Of a DNA stretch of 64,000 nucleotides, positions 26,376 to 34,513 are shown piece after piece. Within the stretch, counting starts at the first letter, position 1; each line of letters opens with the position of its first letter. The notes under the pieces are model-generated. The model made no database searches and was not told where the DNA came from. It worked only from the letters and a program-made list of their open reading frames with translations. Source of the stretch: JBDWFY01 sp039976075 (GTDB lineage Bacteria > Pseudomonadota > Alphaproteobacteria > Rhizobiales > Stappiaceae). The stretch covers positions 62,001 through 126,000 of the forward strand of contig JBDWFY010000022.1 of the NCBI GenBank assembly GCA_039976075.1. Direction: 5' to 3'. A program made the position numbers and the translations under genes.

Positions 26376-26489
26376 TTTAGTCCTCCTTTGAGCGACTTAC
26401 GTGTTGTTGACCAAGCGCTTGATCTTCTGTTTCCCGATTAGTGGCGAAACACACAAGCGCGTTGTACAGGCCCGATTGGCGCCTGTATC
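26376..26489 (-). promoter_or_regulatory. ROSE-like RNA thermometer in the hsp20 leader
   Basis: On the minus strand the last leader hairpin reads GUCGCUC-AAAG-GAGGAC (26396 down to 26380). GUC pairs with GAC and CUC with GAG around a bulged G, so the Shine-Dalgarno is sequestered. The 5' arm contains UCGCU, fitting the UYGCU box with its unpaired G that defines ROSE elements. Upstream in the leader, CAAGCGCTTG and ACAGGC/GCCTGT can form the additional stable hairpins expected. The 5' end is approximate. Rhizobial small heat-shock genes are the classical hosts of ROSE elements. Confidence 0.75.
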
Positions 26490-26656
26490 AAATAAATGGT
26501 GATTGGTCTTTAGGGTTTCAAGAGAAATCGGGAAAGCGCACTTCTCAGCAAGCTGAACGGAAGATGAACCGGGTCTTCCAGTTTGGTTCAGCTGGCAGAT
26601 GCCATGATCTCCCCATCATCTCCACACGATCCAGTTGATGAAAAGGGAGTATTATT

Positions 26657-27118
26657 GTGTCAGTATTGAAAACCACTTCGACAGCGTTTGCCATTCTTGC
26701 AGGTCTTCTAATTGTGCCGGTCGCAGAAGCAAAGCCAGCGCTGAAAGCGTCAACCACACTGGCGGCCGATGCCAATGCTAACGTGGTCCTGGCGGGAGGA
26801 TATAAGCGTCATCGTAAACGGCACTATCGCCTTAATCCACACCAGATCAAACGCAAATTGCGCCGTCACGGCTTCCATCGTTTCAATTCCATCCGTCGTC
26901 GCGGAGATGTTTTCGTTGTTCGCGCTCACGAGCGTCGTCGGCCGGTAAAGATCGTCGCAAGCGCTTACACAGGTGAAATTCTCCGCGTGCGGCCAATTCG
27001 CCGGAAGCATCGGCAGCAATGGGGCCATGGCGGCGGTCACGGACAGGGTGGCGGATATTGGAACGGATACATAGGCGGTAACGGTTATGGGTTCGTCTAT
27101 GGCCGGGGATACTACTAG
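26657..27118 (+). CDS. Secreted basic, glycine-rich protein with PepSY-like core (unknown function)
   Basis: I do not recognise a named family. The 153-residue product starts with GTG, preceded by GGGAG at seven bases, and has a signal peptide ending near AEA (residue 25). Residues 48-115 are strongly basic. They contain a segment (HQIKRKLRRHGFHRF then a beta strand, then ASAYTGEILRVRPI) that resembles a single PepSY-type unit, in which a residue pattern ending in G-x-I/V is usual. The tail (about 122-153) is rich in Gly, His and Tyr. It stands alone and is followed by a strong terminator. A periplasmic or surface role is inferred. Confidence 0.65.
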   Translation: MSVLKTTSTAFAILAGLLIVPVAEAKPALKASTTLAADANANVVLAGGYKRHRKRHYRLNPHQIKRKLRRHGFHRFNSIRRRGDVFVVRAHERRRPVKIVASAYTGEILRVRPIRRKHRQQWGHGGGHGQGGGYWNGYIGGNGYGFVYGRGYY

Positions 27119-27170
27119 TCACTGAAACGCAGCGTCTGACAGAACACTGCGAGTAACGCGTAGAACTACA

Positions 27171-27209
27171 AAAGGTGGTCGGCACTCGCAGCCGACCACC
27201 TTTGTTTTT
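27171..27209 (+). terminator. Strong intrinsic terminator
   Basis: A perfect 13-bp stem, AAAGGTGGTCGGC and GCCGACCACCTTT, with a 7-base loop, continuing into TTTGTTTTT. It ends the transcript of the secreted basic protein gene. Confidence 0.9.
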
Positions 27210-27486
27210 CTGCGATGACACCGCGTCAGAACGGTTCAAAATACTAATTTCAGTCCAAGTAACAATGAATTTCATGGCTTTTGGCAAACGAAATTTAACA
27301 AAAGAGAAAAAGTAGTAATCTAATTATTTTCCATCAGCTCCCAACCAACACGTTGGTCCATTTTGTTCACAGAAACCATTGTTGAGTGTGCTAAAGGGGC
27401 AGGATAAGGTTGCGCGATTCATGGTTCAGGTTCGGCATGAATATTTTCCACCTTTCCTGTTAGTCGAGAAAATCGGATTACATCAA

Positions 27487-28428
27487 ATGGAACTTGTCGA
27501 CTTGCCGGATAACCCAATTCCCGAAGGGGCAAAGGTGGGAACGGTAACGACGCCGGACAACAAAATTTTGCGGTATGCACGCTGGCCTGCAAATACCAGC
27601 CCGATCCGGGGGACGGTTACAGTCCTGCAGGGAAGAACAGAGTCTATAGAAAAATATTTCGAAGTGATCCGGGACCTTCGCGAGAGAGGTTTTGCCGTTG
27701 TCACTTTTGATTGGCGCGGACAGGGCCGGTCTTCACGACATTTGCGAAATTCCAGGAAGGGCCACGTTCGTACATTTCGGGAATATATCGTCGATCTTGA
27801 TGCCGTCTTTACCGAGATCGTGCTGCCTGACAGTCCCAGTCCGCACTATGCACTGGCTCATTCTACCGGGGGCACGGTCATGATGCTGGCGGCAAAGAAA
27901 TATCTGCTGCGCTTTGACAGAGTGGCTCTTGCTTCACCGTTTCTTGGTTTTGGCAAAATCGGTGTTTCCCCGAAACTGCTTGGCACAGTTGCTGCCGTTC
28001 TGAGCGCAGTTGGCTTTGGTGGTGCCAATATTCCCGGAGCGTCGAAGACGGACTATCTGGACGACCGTTTTGAAGGCAATCCACTTACATCCGATGCGGT
28101 GCGGTTTGAACGTTCTCGGTCGGTTTTGCGGGAAGCCCGCGATCTCGTCATCGGTGCACCAACAATAGGTTGGCTGCACGCGGCAAGTCGGGCATTGGAC
28201 GTCTTTGCAGATCCTGAATTCGGACCGGACATACGGTTGCCGATGTTGATTGTCGCAGGAGGAGCAGATGAGGTCGTCTCGAGTGCTGTTTCGGAGAGTC
28301 TGGCATCGCGAATGCCGATGACCAACTATATAGAATTGGCGGGCGGCCGACATGAGTTGTTGCTGGAACGCGATTTTATCCGCGAACAGTTTTGGGCTGC
28401 ATTTGATGCGTTTATTCCGGCTAGGTAG
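27487..28428 (+). CDS. Alpha/beta hydrolase, lysophospholipase-like (PldB/monoacylglycerol lipase type)
   Basis: A 313-residue cytosolic hydrolase. Residues 1-35 (DNPIPEGA then DNKILRYARWP) match the usual start of rhizobial lysophospholipase L2-like proteins, which is why I prefer the ATG at 27487. ATG at 27421 and TTG at 27379 are also open. VTFDWRGQGRSSRHL is the oxyanion region. The nucleophile elbow is AHSTGGTV (Ser at about 128) in place of the common G-H-S-x-G. The acid is in VAGGADEVV and the histidine in ELAGGRHELLLE. It should cleave acyl esters of glycerol or lysophospholipids. An 80-bp hairpin repeat begins two bases after the stop. Confidence 0.8.
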   Translation: MELVDLPDNPIPEGAKVGTVTTPDNKILRYARWPANTSPIRGTVTVLQGRTESIEKYFEVIRDLRERGFAVVTFDWRGQGRSSRHLRNSRKGHVRTFREYIVDLDAVFTEIVLPDSPSPHYALAHSTGGTVMMLAAKKYLLRFDRVALASPFLGFGKIGVSPKLLGTVAAVLSAVGFGGANIPGASKTDYLDDRFEGNPLTSDAVRFERSRSVLREARDLVIGAPTIGWLHAASRALDVFADPEFGPDIRLPMLIVAGGADEVVSSAVSESLASRMPMTNYIELAGGRHELLLERDFIREQFWAAFDAFIPAR

Positions 28429-28429
28429 T

Positions 28430-28510
28430 CTACAGCGTATCCCTGAAACGTTGAAACACTTTTCCGATAAGGATGCGCGCCAAAACAAAGGCTTGGAGCA
28501 TTTTTCGCGA
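28430..28510 (+). repeat. Dispersed palindromic repeat, copy A
   Basis: About 80 bp starting right after the hydrolase stop. GCGTATCC (28435-28442) pairs with GGATGCGC (28471-28478). An inner GAAA/TTTTC stem surrounds TTGAAACA, and a conserved tail reads AAAACAAAG then CTTGGAGCATTT. It is nearly identical to copy C (63590-63678, inverted) and related to copy B (33520-33600). Confidence 0.75.
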
Positions 28511-28612
28511 TTCGCCAATCGCTAAAACGGCTCTGGTAGTTACAAAATAACCGCCCGCAAGCCTGTTCCGCAGCGTATTTGCGTCCCGGAAAGTCGGTAA
28601 ACACAGACCATT

Positions 28613-29398
28613 TTAGCTGATCTGCAAGCCACGAAGTACGGTTTGATGAAGATTTTTGTCACCACAGGCAAGGATCTGCCCGCCTTGATCAGCTGCATCA
28701 CCTTGCCAGTTCGTGATAATGCCGCCGGCACCATGAACGATCGGAATGAGCGCGGCGATATCGTAGATTTGCAGGCCGGACTCGACAACCAAATCGCATT
28801 GTCCTGCAGCGACCATTGCATAGCCATAACAATCTGTACCGTATCGGGGCATGCGGACCTGCGCTTCCAGATGATCATATGCAGGGCGTTCCTGTTCATT
28901 GAACAGAGCCGGGCTGGTGGTGAACATCGACGCTTCTGAAAGAGCGATACAAGCCCGTGTTTTCAGTGGTCGGGTCTTGTCGCCGTAACGAAGGAACGAC
29001 CGGGTTCCGTCTCCAAAAAAACGTTCCCTGGTATGAGGTTGCGACATCATGCCCACACTCGCCTTGCCCTTGTGCAACAATCCGATGAGTGTGCCCCAGA
29101 TCGGCAGTCCGGAAATATAGGCGCGGGTGCCGTCAATCGGGTCCAAAACCCAGACATAATCGGCATCAGCGCGCACGGAACCGTATTCTTCACCGATAAT
29201 GCCATGATCAGGATAGTGCTGCTCAATCAGTGAGCGGATAGCCCGTTCCGCTGCTTTGTCGGCGATCGTAACCGGATCGAAACTGTCTTCCAGTTTGTTT
29301 TCCACACCGATTTCCTCCCGGAAATACTGTTGGGTGACGAGATCGGAGGCATCTGCAAGTCTGTGCATGAATTGGATAAATTCTTGCGACTGTTCCAT
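28613..29398 (-). CDS. hisN: Histidinol-phosphate phosphatase, inositol-monophosphatase-like HisN
   Basis: A 261-residue metal-dependent phosphatase. HisN-type enzymes remove phosphate from histidinol phosphate in histidine synthesis in actinobacteria and rhizobia, and an inositol or other sugar phosphate is an alternative substrate. Metal and substrate motifs: DPVTIADKAAE (about 41-51), GEEYG (about 70-74), WVLDPIDGTRAYISGLPIWG (about 84-103), and a C-terminal YDIAALIPIVHGAGG segment, where most IMPases carry W-D-x-A. ATG at 29398 has GGAG six bases upstream. It lies close to the suhB-type RNA, an arrangement typical of rhizobia. Confidence 0.88.
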   Translation of the reverse strand: MEQSQEFIQFMHRLADASDLVTQQYFREEIGVENKLEDSFDPVTIADKAAERAIRSLIEQHYPDHGIIGEEYGSVRADADYVWVLDPIDGTRAYISGLPIWGTLIGLLHKGKASVGMMSQPHTRERFFGDGTRSFLRYGDKTRPLKTRACIALSEASMFTTSPALFNEQERPAYDHLEAQVRMPRYGTDCYGYAMVAAGQCDLVVESGLQIYDIAALIPIVHGAGGIITNWQGDAADQGGQILACGDKNLHQTVLRGLQIS

Positions 29399-29665
29399 TT
29401 TCAACTCCGGTTCGGACGGCTGACAGCTTGGTAGAGGGAATAGAAGGCGTTCGTTACCATCTTATCCGAAAACGATGTCAAAACTTCAAGCCCATCGTCC
29501 AACCGTTTTCTATCGGTCAAAAAGAAGTTTTGAACTTGGGAACGCGACGAAGTGAAATCTTGCAGAGCGCGTGATAACGATACCAATGATTGTTGTTTGC
29601 AGCTTAATATTGTAAAAGTAAAATCTGCGCCTCTTGATTTAATTTTTGATCGAAAATTAGACATA

Positions 29666-29694
29666 TTGACTTTTGTGCGCCGCAAGCATATATT
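29666..29694 (+). promoter_or_regulatory. Sigma-70-type promoter of the suhB-like RNA
   Basis: TTGACT at 29666-29671 and TATATT at 29689-29694, separated by exactly 17 bases. The start point would fall near 29700, immediately before the conserved RNA. Confidence 0.8.
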
Positions 29695-29700
29695 GTTGCA

Positions 29701-29793
29701 GTGCGGCATGATTTGATCATCTGCACCGCCCTTTAGGGCGTTTCCTCCCTAGACTTAGGCCGCCTCAAATATTTGGGGGCGGTCTTTTTTTTT
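29701..29793 (+). ncRNA. mmgR: suhB/mmgR-type small RNA (alpha-r8 family)
   Basis: A trans-acting sRNA candidate of about 93 nucleotides. It has a sigma-70 promoter with 17-bp spacing directly upstream. A CGCCCT/AGGGCG hairpin is followed by the conserved single-stranded TTTCCTCCCTAGACTTAGG, which contains an anti-Shine-Dalgarno CCTCCC. An intrinsic terminator closes it, with GGCCGCCTC pairing with GGGGGCGGTC before nine T's (29785-29793). The core matches what I know of the Rfam suhB motif, later recognised as the MmgR sRNA in Sinorhizobium, where it affects polyhydroxybutyrate granules. The name is assigned from memory of that motif. Confidence 0.85.
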
Positions 29794-29863
29794 GGCGTGA
29801 CGGCTGGATTGCAGGCGGTGGGAAGATCGCATATCTGACGTTGCGCATCTCGGTCTTGTCGAA

Positions 29864-30754
29864 TTACTCGGCTGCAATCGACTCGGTGCTGAATATATAA
29901 TCCGGTAATGTCAGGAGATGACGTGACAGCTCTGTCAGATCGGTCTTCAGCTGGCTGGCATTTTCAGAGAGGCAGATCTCAACCTCATCCATATAGAGGC
30001 CACGATTTATTTCAATTTGCATAGCGTGCAAACCGCGGGCGGGCCTCCCATAGTGCTCGGTAATAAATCCACCTGCATACGGCTTGTTGCGACTGACGGA
30101 ATAGCCACGCTCGGCCAGAAATTCTTCCGCAACCCGGGTTAGAGTGGGCATGCAGCTGGTTCCATATCGATCGCCCAGGATGAAATCCGGGCGAGTACGG
30201 ATATCGTGACCGCGCACAGTGGAAGGCATGGAATGACAATCGATTAAGATGGCATGGCCAAATGTGACGTGTGTTCGTGCCAGTGTACGGCGAATGGTTT
30301 GATGGAACGGTTTGTAAAGTTTCTCGATCCTGTGCAGTCCATCGCTGACGTCGAGCCTGTTCCGGTAGATCTCCTGAGATTCTCCGACGACCCGGGCGAT
30401 GGTGCCCAATCCTCCGGCTACGCGGAGGGACCGCGTGTTGGCATAACTTGGCAGCCGGCCATTAAACATTTTCGGGTCGAGTTCATAGGGTTCCCGATTC
30501 ACATCCAGAAATGCACGCGGGAAGTTCGCACGGATTAGGGGTGCACCATGAGAAACAACGTCTTCGAAAAGGTAATCGACAAACGCATCTTCCGAGCGAC
30601 GAATGGCATGGGAGTCCAGCCGTGATGCAGCAACGAATGACTTGGGATAACATTTCCCGCTATGGGGTGAATTAAAAACAAAGGGAACAGATTGCTGATG
30701 CGGCACAATAACTTCAACCGGAGGGACTTCGTTGAAGCCCGCAACAATGCGCAT
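29864..30754 (-). CDS. N-formylglutamate amidohydrolase family protein
   Basis: A 296-residue zinc hydrolase of the FGase family, which in histidine degradation converts N-formylglutamate to glutamate and formate. Motifs: FVFNSPHSGKCYP (about 26-38), RSEDAFVDYLFED (about 53-65), RANFPRAFLDVNREPYELD (about 75-93), HAILIDCHSMPS (about 166-177) and MQIEINRGLYMDE (about 243-255). No other hut genes are nearby, so it may act on another formyl or acyl amino acid. The paralogue class is common in rhizobia. Confidence 0.88.
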   Translation of the reverse strand: MRIVAGFNEVPPVEVIVPHQQSVPFVFNSPHSGKCYPKSFVAASRLDSHAIRRSEDAFVDYLFEDVVSHGAPLIRANFPRAFLDVNREPYELDPKMFNGRLPSYANTRSLRVAGGLGTIARVVGESQEIYRNRLDVSDGLHRIEKLYKPFHQTIRRTLARTHVTFGHAILIDCHSMPSTVRGHDIRTRPDFILGDRYGTSCMPTLTRVAEEFLAERGYSVSRNKPYAGGFITEHYGRPARGLHAMQIEINRGLYMDEVEICLSENASQLKTDLTELSRHLLTLPDYIFSTESIAAE

Positions 30755-31047
30755 ATGGTTTCCTCCGCCAATATCTGTCCCGGTTACCGATCAGACCCTA
30801 TAATCGCTGGCATTTCCAGTAATATTAACTGATTATCGTGACTTTCCAAACTATGTTGCCCCCTTATCACCAAAACTGTCCACACAACAACGAAACAAAT
30901 CCGTGATCTTTCTCCTCGCACGGACTTCTGATATTTACCTCCCTCGCAGGCTATGATTTGCTATAACAGCAGCGGCTTGGAGTGAGGCACACCATAAAAC
31001 CGCCATGACAATGGCCAAAAATGAACAATCAGGCTTACGGAACGAAT

Positions 31048-31407
31048 ATGTCGCGCATTTTACTTGCCGAAGATGATGAAGATATGCGCCGCTTTTTGGA
31101 AAAGGCGCTCGACAAGGCCGGTTACCAGGTAACGTCCTTTGATAATGGTATGAGTGCCTATGAAAGGCTTCGGGAAGAACCGTTTTCGCTGCTTTTAACG
31201 GATATTGTGATGCCCGAAATGGATGGGATTGAGCTTGCACGGCGTGCAACACAACTGGATCCGGATCTAAAGGTGATGTTTATTACCGGATTTGCGGCCG
31301 TGGCTCTTAATCCGGATTCAAACGCCCCTAAAGATGCCAAGGTTCTATCAAAACCATTCCATTTGCGCGAACTGGTCAATGAGGTGGAAAAAATGCTGGC
31401 CGCCTGA
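31048..31407 (+). CDS. cpdR: CpdR, single-domain response regulator for ClpXP proteolysis
   Basis: A 119-residue stand-alone receiver domain that, unphosphorylated, primes ClpXP at the pole for degradation of CtrA and other substrates in alphaproteobacteria. It contains LLAEDDEDMRRFL, the phosphorylated aspartate in LLLTDIVMPEMDGIELARRA (Asp at about 52), and the diagnostic CpdR segment FITGFAAVALNPDS then KVLSKPFHLRELV. The ATG at 31048 gives the usual CpdR length; an in-frame ATG nine codons earlier would add an extension not seen in the family. Confidence 0.93.
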   Translation: MSRILLAEDDEDMRRFLEKALDKAGYQVTSFDNGMSAYERLREEPFSLLLTDIVMPEMDGIELARRATQLDPDLKVMFITGFAAVALNPDSNAPKDAKVLSKPFHLRELVNEVEKMLAA

Positions 31408-31631
31408 CTATGGTGAGCGGTTCAGCCGGAGTGGGGTCCTCTCAAGCAAATTCTGGGCATTTGGAACAAACGGAAATTCAATGTCGCTTTTCAAGTGGTC
31501 GATATGAGCGTCCAGTAAGTTCAAAACACACTTGCATCATAACGCCAACACCGGTATACGCCACCTCACCGTGGCACTTATCAAAGCCATATGGCCTGCA
31601 TCCGTTTACTCGGACCGCAGGATGGAAAAAT

Positions 31632-31706
31632 GGGCGTATAGCTCAGCGGGAGAGCGCCTCGTTGACATCGAGGAGGTCACAAGTTCAATCCTTGTTACGC
31701 CCACCA
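31632..31706 (+). tRNA. tRNA-Val (anticodon GAC)
   Basis: A complete 75-base cloverleaf including an encoded CCA. The acceptor stem GGGCGTA pairs with TACGCCC, the D arm begins TAGCTCAGCGGGAGAGC, and the anticodon arm is CCTCG-TTGACAT-CGAGG with GAC at 31664-31666. The T arm contains GTTCAATC. Discriminator A precedes CCA (31704-31706). No integrase or repeated tRNA end is seen beside it. Confidence 0.97.
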
Positions 31707-31739
31707 TTTTTCAAATCAACCGGGATTAGCTGTGGTAGC

Positions 31740-32201
31740 TCACAGACCAACCTGAAACAGTTTCTTTCTCATATAAATCGATACTCCACCGTCAGGCAGT
31801 CTTTCCCGACGGAAGCTTTCGTAACCGCGCGATGCGTAGAAGTGCTGATTCGATTGAAAAGCAGCGTTCGTGTAGAGTTGCAATTCCTCAAGACCGAGGT
31901 CGTTGGCAACTTTTTCCGCGTGAAGAAGCAACAGACTGCCGAAGCCTTTTCCTTGTAATTCCGGCAAAACAGCGATGTTTTCGATGAGTAGATGATCCGG
32001 TTTTGGGATGACTTCCAATATGCCGTTCAGTTGTTGATTATTCTCGCCAAGAAAAATGAGATGATTGGCGATGGCGGCTGAATAGTCCGCTGTCATCGGC
32101 AAGGGCTCACGCCCGATATGCACAATCCACTTTTTGTAGGCAGCACGGGTTAGGCTTCTGACTGCATCAGCGTCTTCCAGAGTAGCCTTGCGAATGCGCA
32201 T
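31740..32201 (-). CDS. GNAT family N-acetyltransferase
   Basis: A 153-residue single-domain acetyltransferase. The acetyl-CoA binding motif A is at about 73-95 (IENIAVLPELQGKGFGSLLL, with the Q-x-x-G-x-G pattern), and motif B is around NQHFYASRGYESF (about 118-130). The acceptor substrate cannot be predicted. ATG at 32201 has GGGA about eight bases upstream; a GTG one codon earlier is the only alternative. Confidence 0.88.
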   Translation of the reverse strand: MRIRKATLEDADAVRSLTRAAYKKWIVHIGREPLPMTADYSAAIANHLIFLGENNQQLNGILEVIPKPDHLLIENIAVLPELQGKGFGSLLLLHAEKVANDLGLEELQLYTNAAFQSNQHFYASRGYESFRRERLPDGGVSIYMRKKLFQVGL

Positions 32202-32619
32202 CACGTTCGTCCCATTTGCTGAATTATACGTTTTTGCAGACTGAAATGCCTCAACCTGTGAAACCGACGGTTCCGGCTTTTCCTGGTCCAGTAATTCTGT
32301 TTATACTGGCATTCTCATTGCGGACACACTGAGGATTCCTTTTGGGATCGTGTTCGCCCGCCACAGGACGCCTGTCGTCTGCAGACGGTGAAATTCTCAA
32401 TCCTGCCACATGAACGGACAGTCGGAGCCGCCGGTATTTTCGCGCGTGTGCTGGTGGCAATAAAGCTATGGAAACATCCGTATTGAATTGCTGGTGTCTC
32501 CGTTTGACGTTCATTGGTATTCGTTCTGCCTTGAGATCAATTAGATCGATGTCGGCTTGAAAAACAGGGTTCGGTTTTTCCTTCACAGGAGTGGAGCCGA
32601 CCAAATGTGAGGAAACACA
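32202..32619. other. Gene-free interval upstream of the threonate dehydrogenase-like gene
   Basis: 418 bases. A minus-strand frame (32251-32604) has no ribosome site or recognisable motif. A perfect 12-bp palindrome CGTCTGCAGACG lies at 32376-32387 and could be an operator for the downstream sugar-acid genes. I see no RNA gene. Confidence 0.35.
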
Positions 32620-33522
32620 ATGGAAGGCGTTGGGAAACGTGTCGGCGTAATCGGGCTTGGTGATATGGGAAGCGGCCTGGCAAAAAATCTTCTTAAGAAC
32701 GGGTTTGAAGTCACTGGGTTTGACTTATCTGCCGAACGCATGGATGCCTTTGTCGCTATGGGCGGTGAGGCGTCGCAGGATGCAGCGTCCGTCGGTGTGG
32801 AGGCCGATGCCGTGTTTGTCATGGTGATGAGCGGCGATCAGGTAAAGAGCGTCATATTGGGTTCTGATGGCCTGGTGTCGACCATGGCTGCGGGTTCGGC
32901 AGTTCTGTTGACGGCGACGATCAAGCCGCGTGAAGCGCGTGAAATCGGGGCAGCAATGGATGGGTGCGGCATTCATCTGATTGACAGTCCGGTCTCCGGT
33001 GGATTTCCTGGCGCGCAGGGCGGTACGTTGACTTTGATGGCTGCTGCGCCGTCTGAAGTGCTCGACACCTTCAAGCCCATCATGGAGGCCGTTTCAGCAA
33101 ATATACACCGCGTCGGCGATTCTGCGGGAGATGGCCAGACAGTCAAAGCGTGTCTGCAATCACTTATTGGCGCACAATTCTCGGCGACGTTCGAAGCAGC
33201 CGCATTGGCCGCCAAGGCAGGCGTATCGGGGCAGGTGCTTCTGGATGTGTTCTCCACTTCCTCTGCCGGCTGCGGCGTGGTGAATAATGCACTTGAGAAA
33301 ATAATCGATCGCAAGTTCGAGGGAACCGGCAGCCATATCGCGACCATGCATAAAGATCTGACAATTTCACTCGATATGGCCGAAGAACTGGGCGTCCCAT
33401 TGCATACCGCCTCAACCGCCATGCAGCTGTTTCATGCAGGCAAGACAAAATACCCAAATGGCGATAACTGGATTGTAACCCGCGTGCTCGAAGAGATTAT
33501 CGGCGCTGAGCTACATCGCTAG
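32620..33522 (+). CDS. 3-hydroxyisobutyrate dehydrogenase-family oxidoreductase, L-threonate dehydrogenase-like
   Basis: A 300-residue NAD(P)-dependent dehydrogenase. The Rossmann site VGVIGLGDMGSGLAKNLL lies at about 8-25. The substrate-binding DSPVSGGFPGAQGGTLTLM is at about 126-144 and the catalytic lysine is in GDGQTVKACLQSLIG (about 168-182), here K-A-C-L-Q in place of the common K-x-x-N-N. The C-terminal helical domain contains KDLTISLDMAEELGVPLH. The overall pattern is closest to LtnD, which oxidises L-threonate, and the next gene is a TIM-barrel isomerase, a usual partner in tetronate use. The substrate is inferred. Confidence 0.82.
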   Translation: MEGVGKRVGVIGLGDMGSGLAKNLLKNGFEVTGFDLSAERMDAFVAMGGEASQDAASVGVEADAVFVMVMSGDQVKSVILGSDGLVSTMAAGSAVLLTATIKPREAREIGAAMDGCGIHLIDSPVSGGFPGAQGGTLTLMAAAPSEVLDTFKPIMEAVSANIHRVGDSAGDGQTVKACLQSLIGAQFSATFEAAALAAKAGVSGQVLLDVFSTSSAGCGVVNNALEKIIDRKFEGTGSHIATMHKDLTISLDMAEELGVPLHTASTAMQLFHAGKTKYPNGDNWIVTRVLEEIIGAELHR

Positions 33523-33600
33523 AGCGCATCCCGCATGAGTTGGCGTGCCTTCGCTGTAAGGATGCGCTTTCAAAAAGGCTTGGCGCATTTCACGCGACCT
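33520..33600 (+). repeat. Dispersed palindromic repeat, copy B
   Basis: It begins at the stop codon of the preceding gene. GCGCATCC (33524-33531) pairs with GGATGCGC (33560-33567). The tail CAAAAAGGCTTGGCGCATTT corresponds to the tail of copies A and C. It is the most diverged of the three, but its stem is perfect through compensating changes. Confidence 0.6.
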
Positions 33601-33627
33601 CAAGAGCTCTACAGGAGGGCGGAATAC

Positions 33628-34491
33628 ATGAAACTAGGTGTCATTTGTGACGGCATTAGCCGTGATCTTTCGCATGCGCTGGGCGTGATGGATGAATTCG
33701 ATCTGACGCATGCAGAGCTGCAATTCGTCTGGGACAAAGAAGTTGGCGATCATTCCAAAGAAGAGATTGCTCGGATCAGTGAGCTTCTGAAAAAGCACAA
33801 TAAGCCGGTATCCTGCCTGTCAAGGCATATTTTCGCCGGCATGACGACAGCAAACCGGCCGGGAGATGATCTTCATACAAAACACATGGATGCTCTGAAA
33901 AGGGTGATCGACATGGCACATATGCTGGAATCACCTCTTGTTCGGATCATGACGTCGAAAAAAGAGCAGATCTTATGGGGCAGCAACGGAGCTGAAAAAT
34001 GGAATGTAGCCAATGGGGCCTGGGATACCGTGCCGCCGCTTATTGCCCCGGCTGTCGAGTTGGCACGCTCAGAAGGATTGATCCTTGTGGTTGAAACCGG
34101 CAACGGGACCATGGTCAATTCGAATTTCACAGCCCGAAAACTGATTGATGACCTTGATGCAAAGGATGTTCTGAAAGTTCTTTGGGACCCGGCCAATAAC
34201 TGCTGGTGTCATGAGCGCGCCTATCCTGAAGGCTACCAGGAAGTAGAGGGAGGTTATCTGGGGCATGTCCATATAAAAGATGTGCAGGTGGATACACCCC
34301 GTGCCTATCTGGAGGTGCGTCAGATGGGCGAAGGTCAGTTGGCACCGCTATTTGAACCAATGGCCGAAGCATTGCGATCTGATGGCTACGACGGCGTTAT
34401 CTCGTTTGAAAGCGTCTACCATCCTGGCAATGGCGATTTCGAGGTCGGCTTTCGGCAGTCGATTGGGTTGTTCAAGTCGATCTTTGGCTGA
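33628..34491 (+). CDS. Xylose-isomerase-like TIM-barrel sugar (phosphate) isomerase/epimerase
   Basis: A 287-residue single-domain AP-endonuclease-2/xylose-isomerase-fold protein. Metal-ligand-like positions: VVETGNGTMV (Glu at about 156), VLWDPANNCW (Asp at about 188), HVHIKDVQ (His at about 213) and ISFESVYHP (Glu near 256). ATG at 33628 follows GGAGGGCGG. It is 105 bases after the threonate dehydrogenase-like gene, on the same strand with a hairpin repeat between, so the two probably act on the same sugar acid, for example as a 2-oxotetronate isomerase. The exact substrate is unknown. Confidence 0.8.
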   Translation: MKLGVICDGISRDLSHALGVMDEFDLTHAELQFVWDKEVGDHSKEEIARISELLKKHNKPVSCLSRHIFAGMTTANRPGDDLHTKHMDALKRVIDMAHMLESPLVRIMTSKKEQILWGSNGAEKWNVANGAWDTVPPLIAPAVELARSEGLILVVETGNGTMVNSNFTARKLIDDLDAKDVLKVLWDPANNCWCHERAYPEGYQEVEGGYLGHVHIKDVQVDTPRAYLEVRQMGEGQLAPLFEPMAEALRSDGYDGVISFESVYHPGNGDFEVGFRQSIGLFKSIFG

Positions 34492-34513
34492 TTGACCCGG
34501 CCTGCCGCTGTTG

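Noticed and set aside
29401..29709. 102-codon minus-strand frame upstream of hisN
   Set aside because: It overlaps the promoter and start of the plus-strand suhB-type RNA, has no ribosome site and no recognisable motif. The internal ATG at 29664 would give an 87-residue product ending two bases before hisN; this remains possible but unsupported.
31632..31706. tRNA-Val as integration site of a genomic island
   Set aside because: No integrase gene, no repeat of the tRNA 3' end and normal core genes on both sides.
32251..32604. 117-codon minus-strand frame
   Set aside because: No ribosome site, odd composition and no motif; it fills the regulatory region of the threonate dehydrogenase-like gene.
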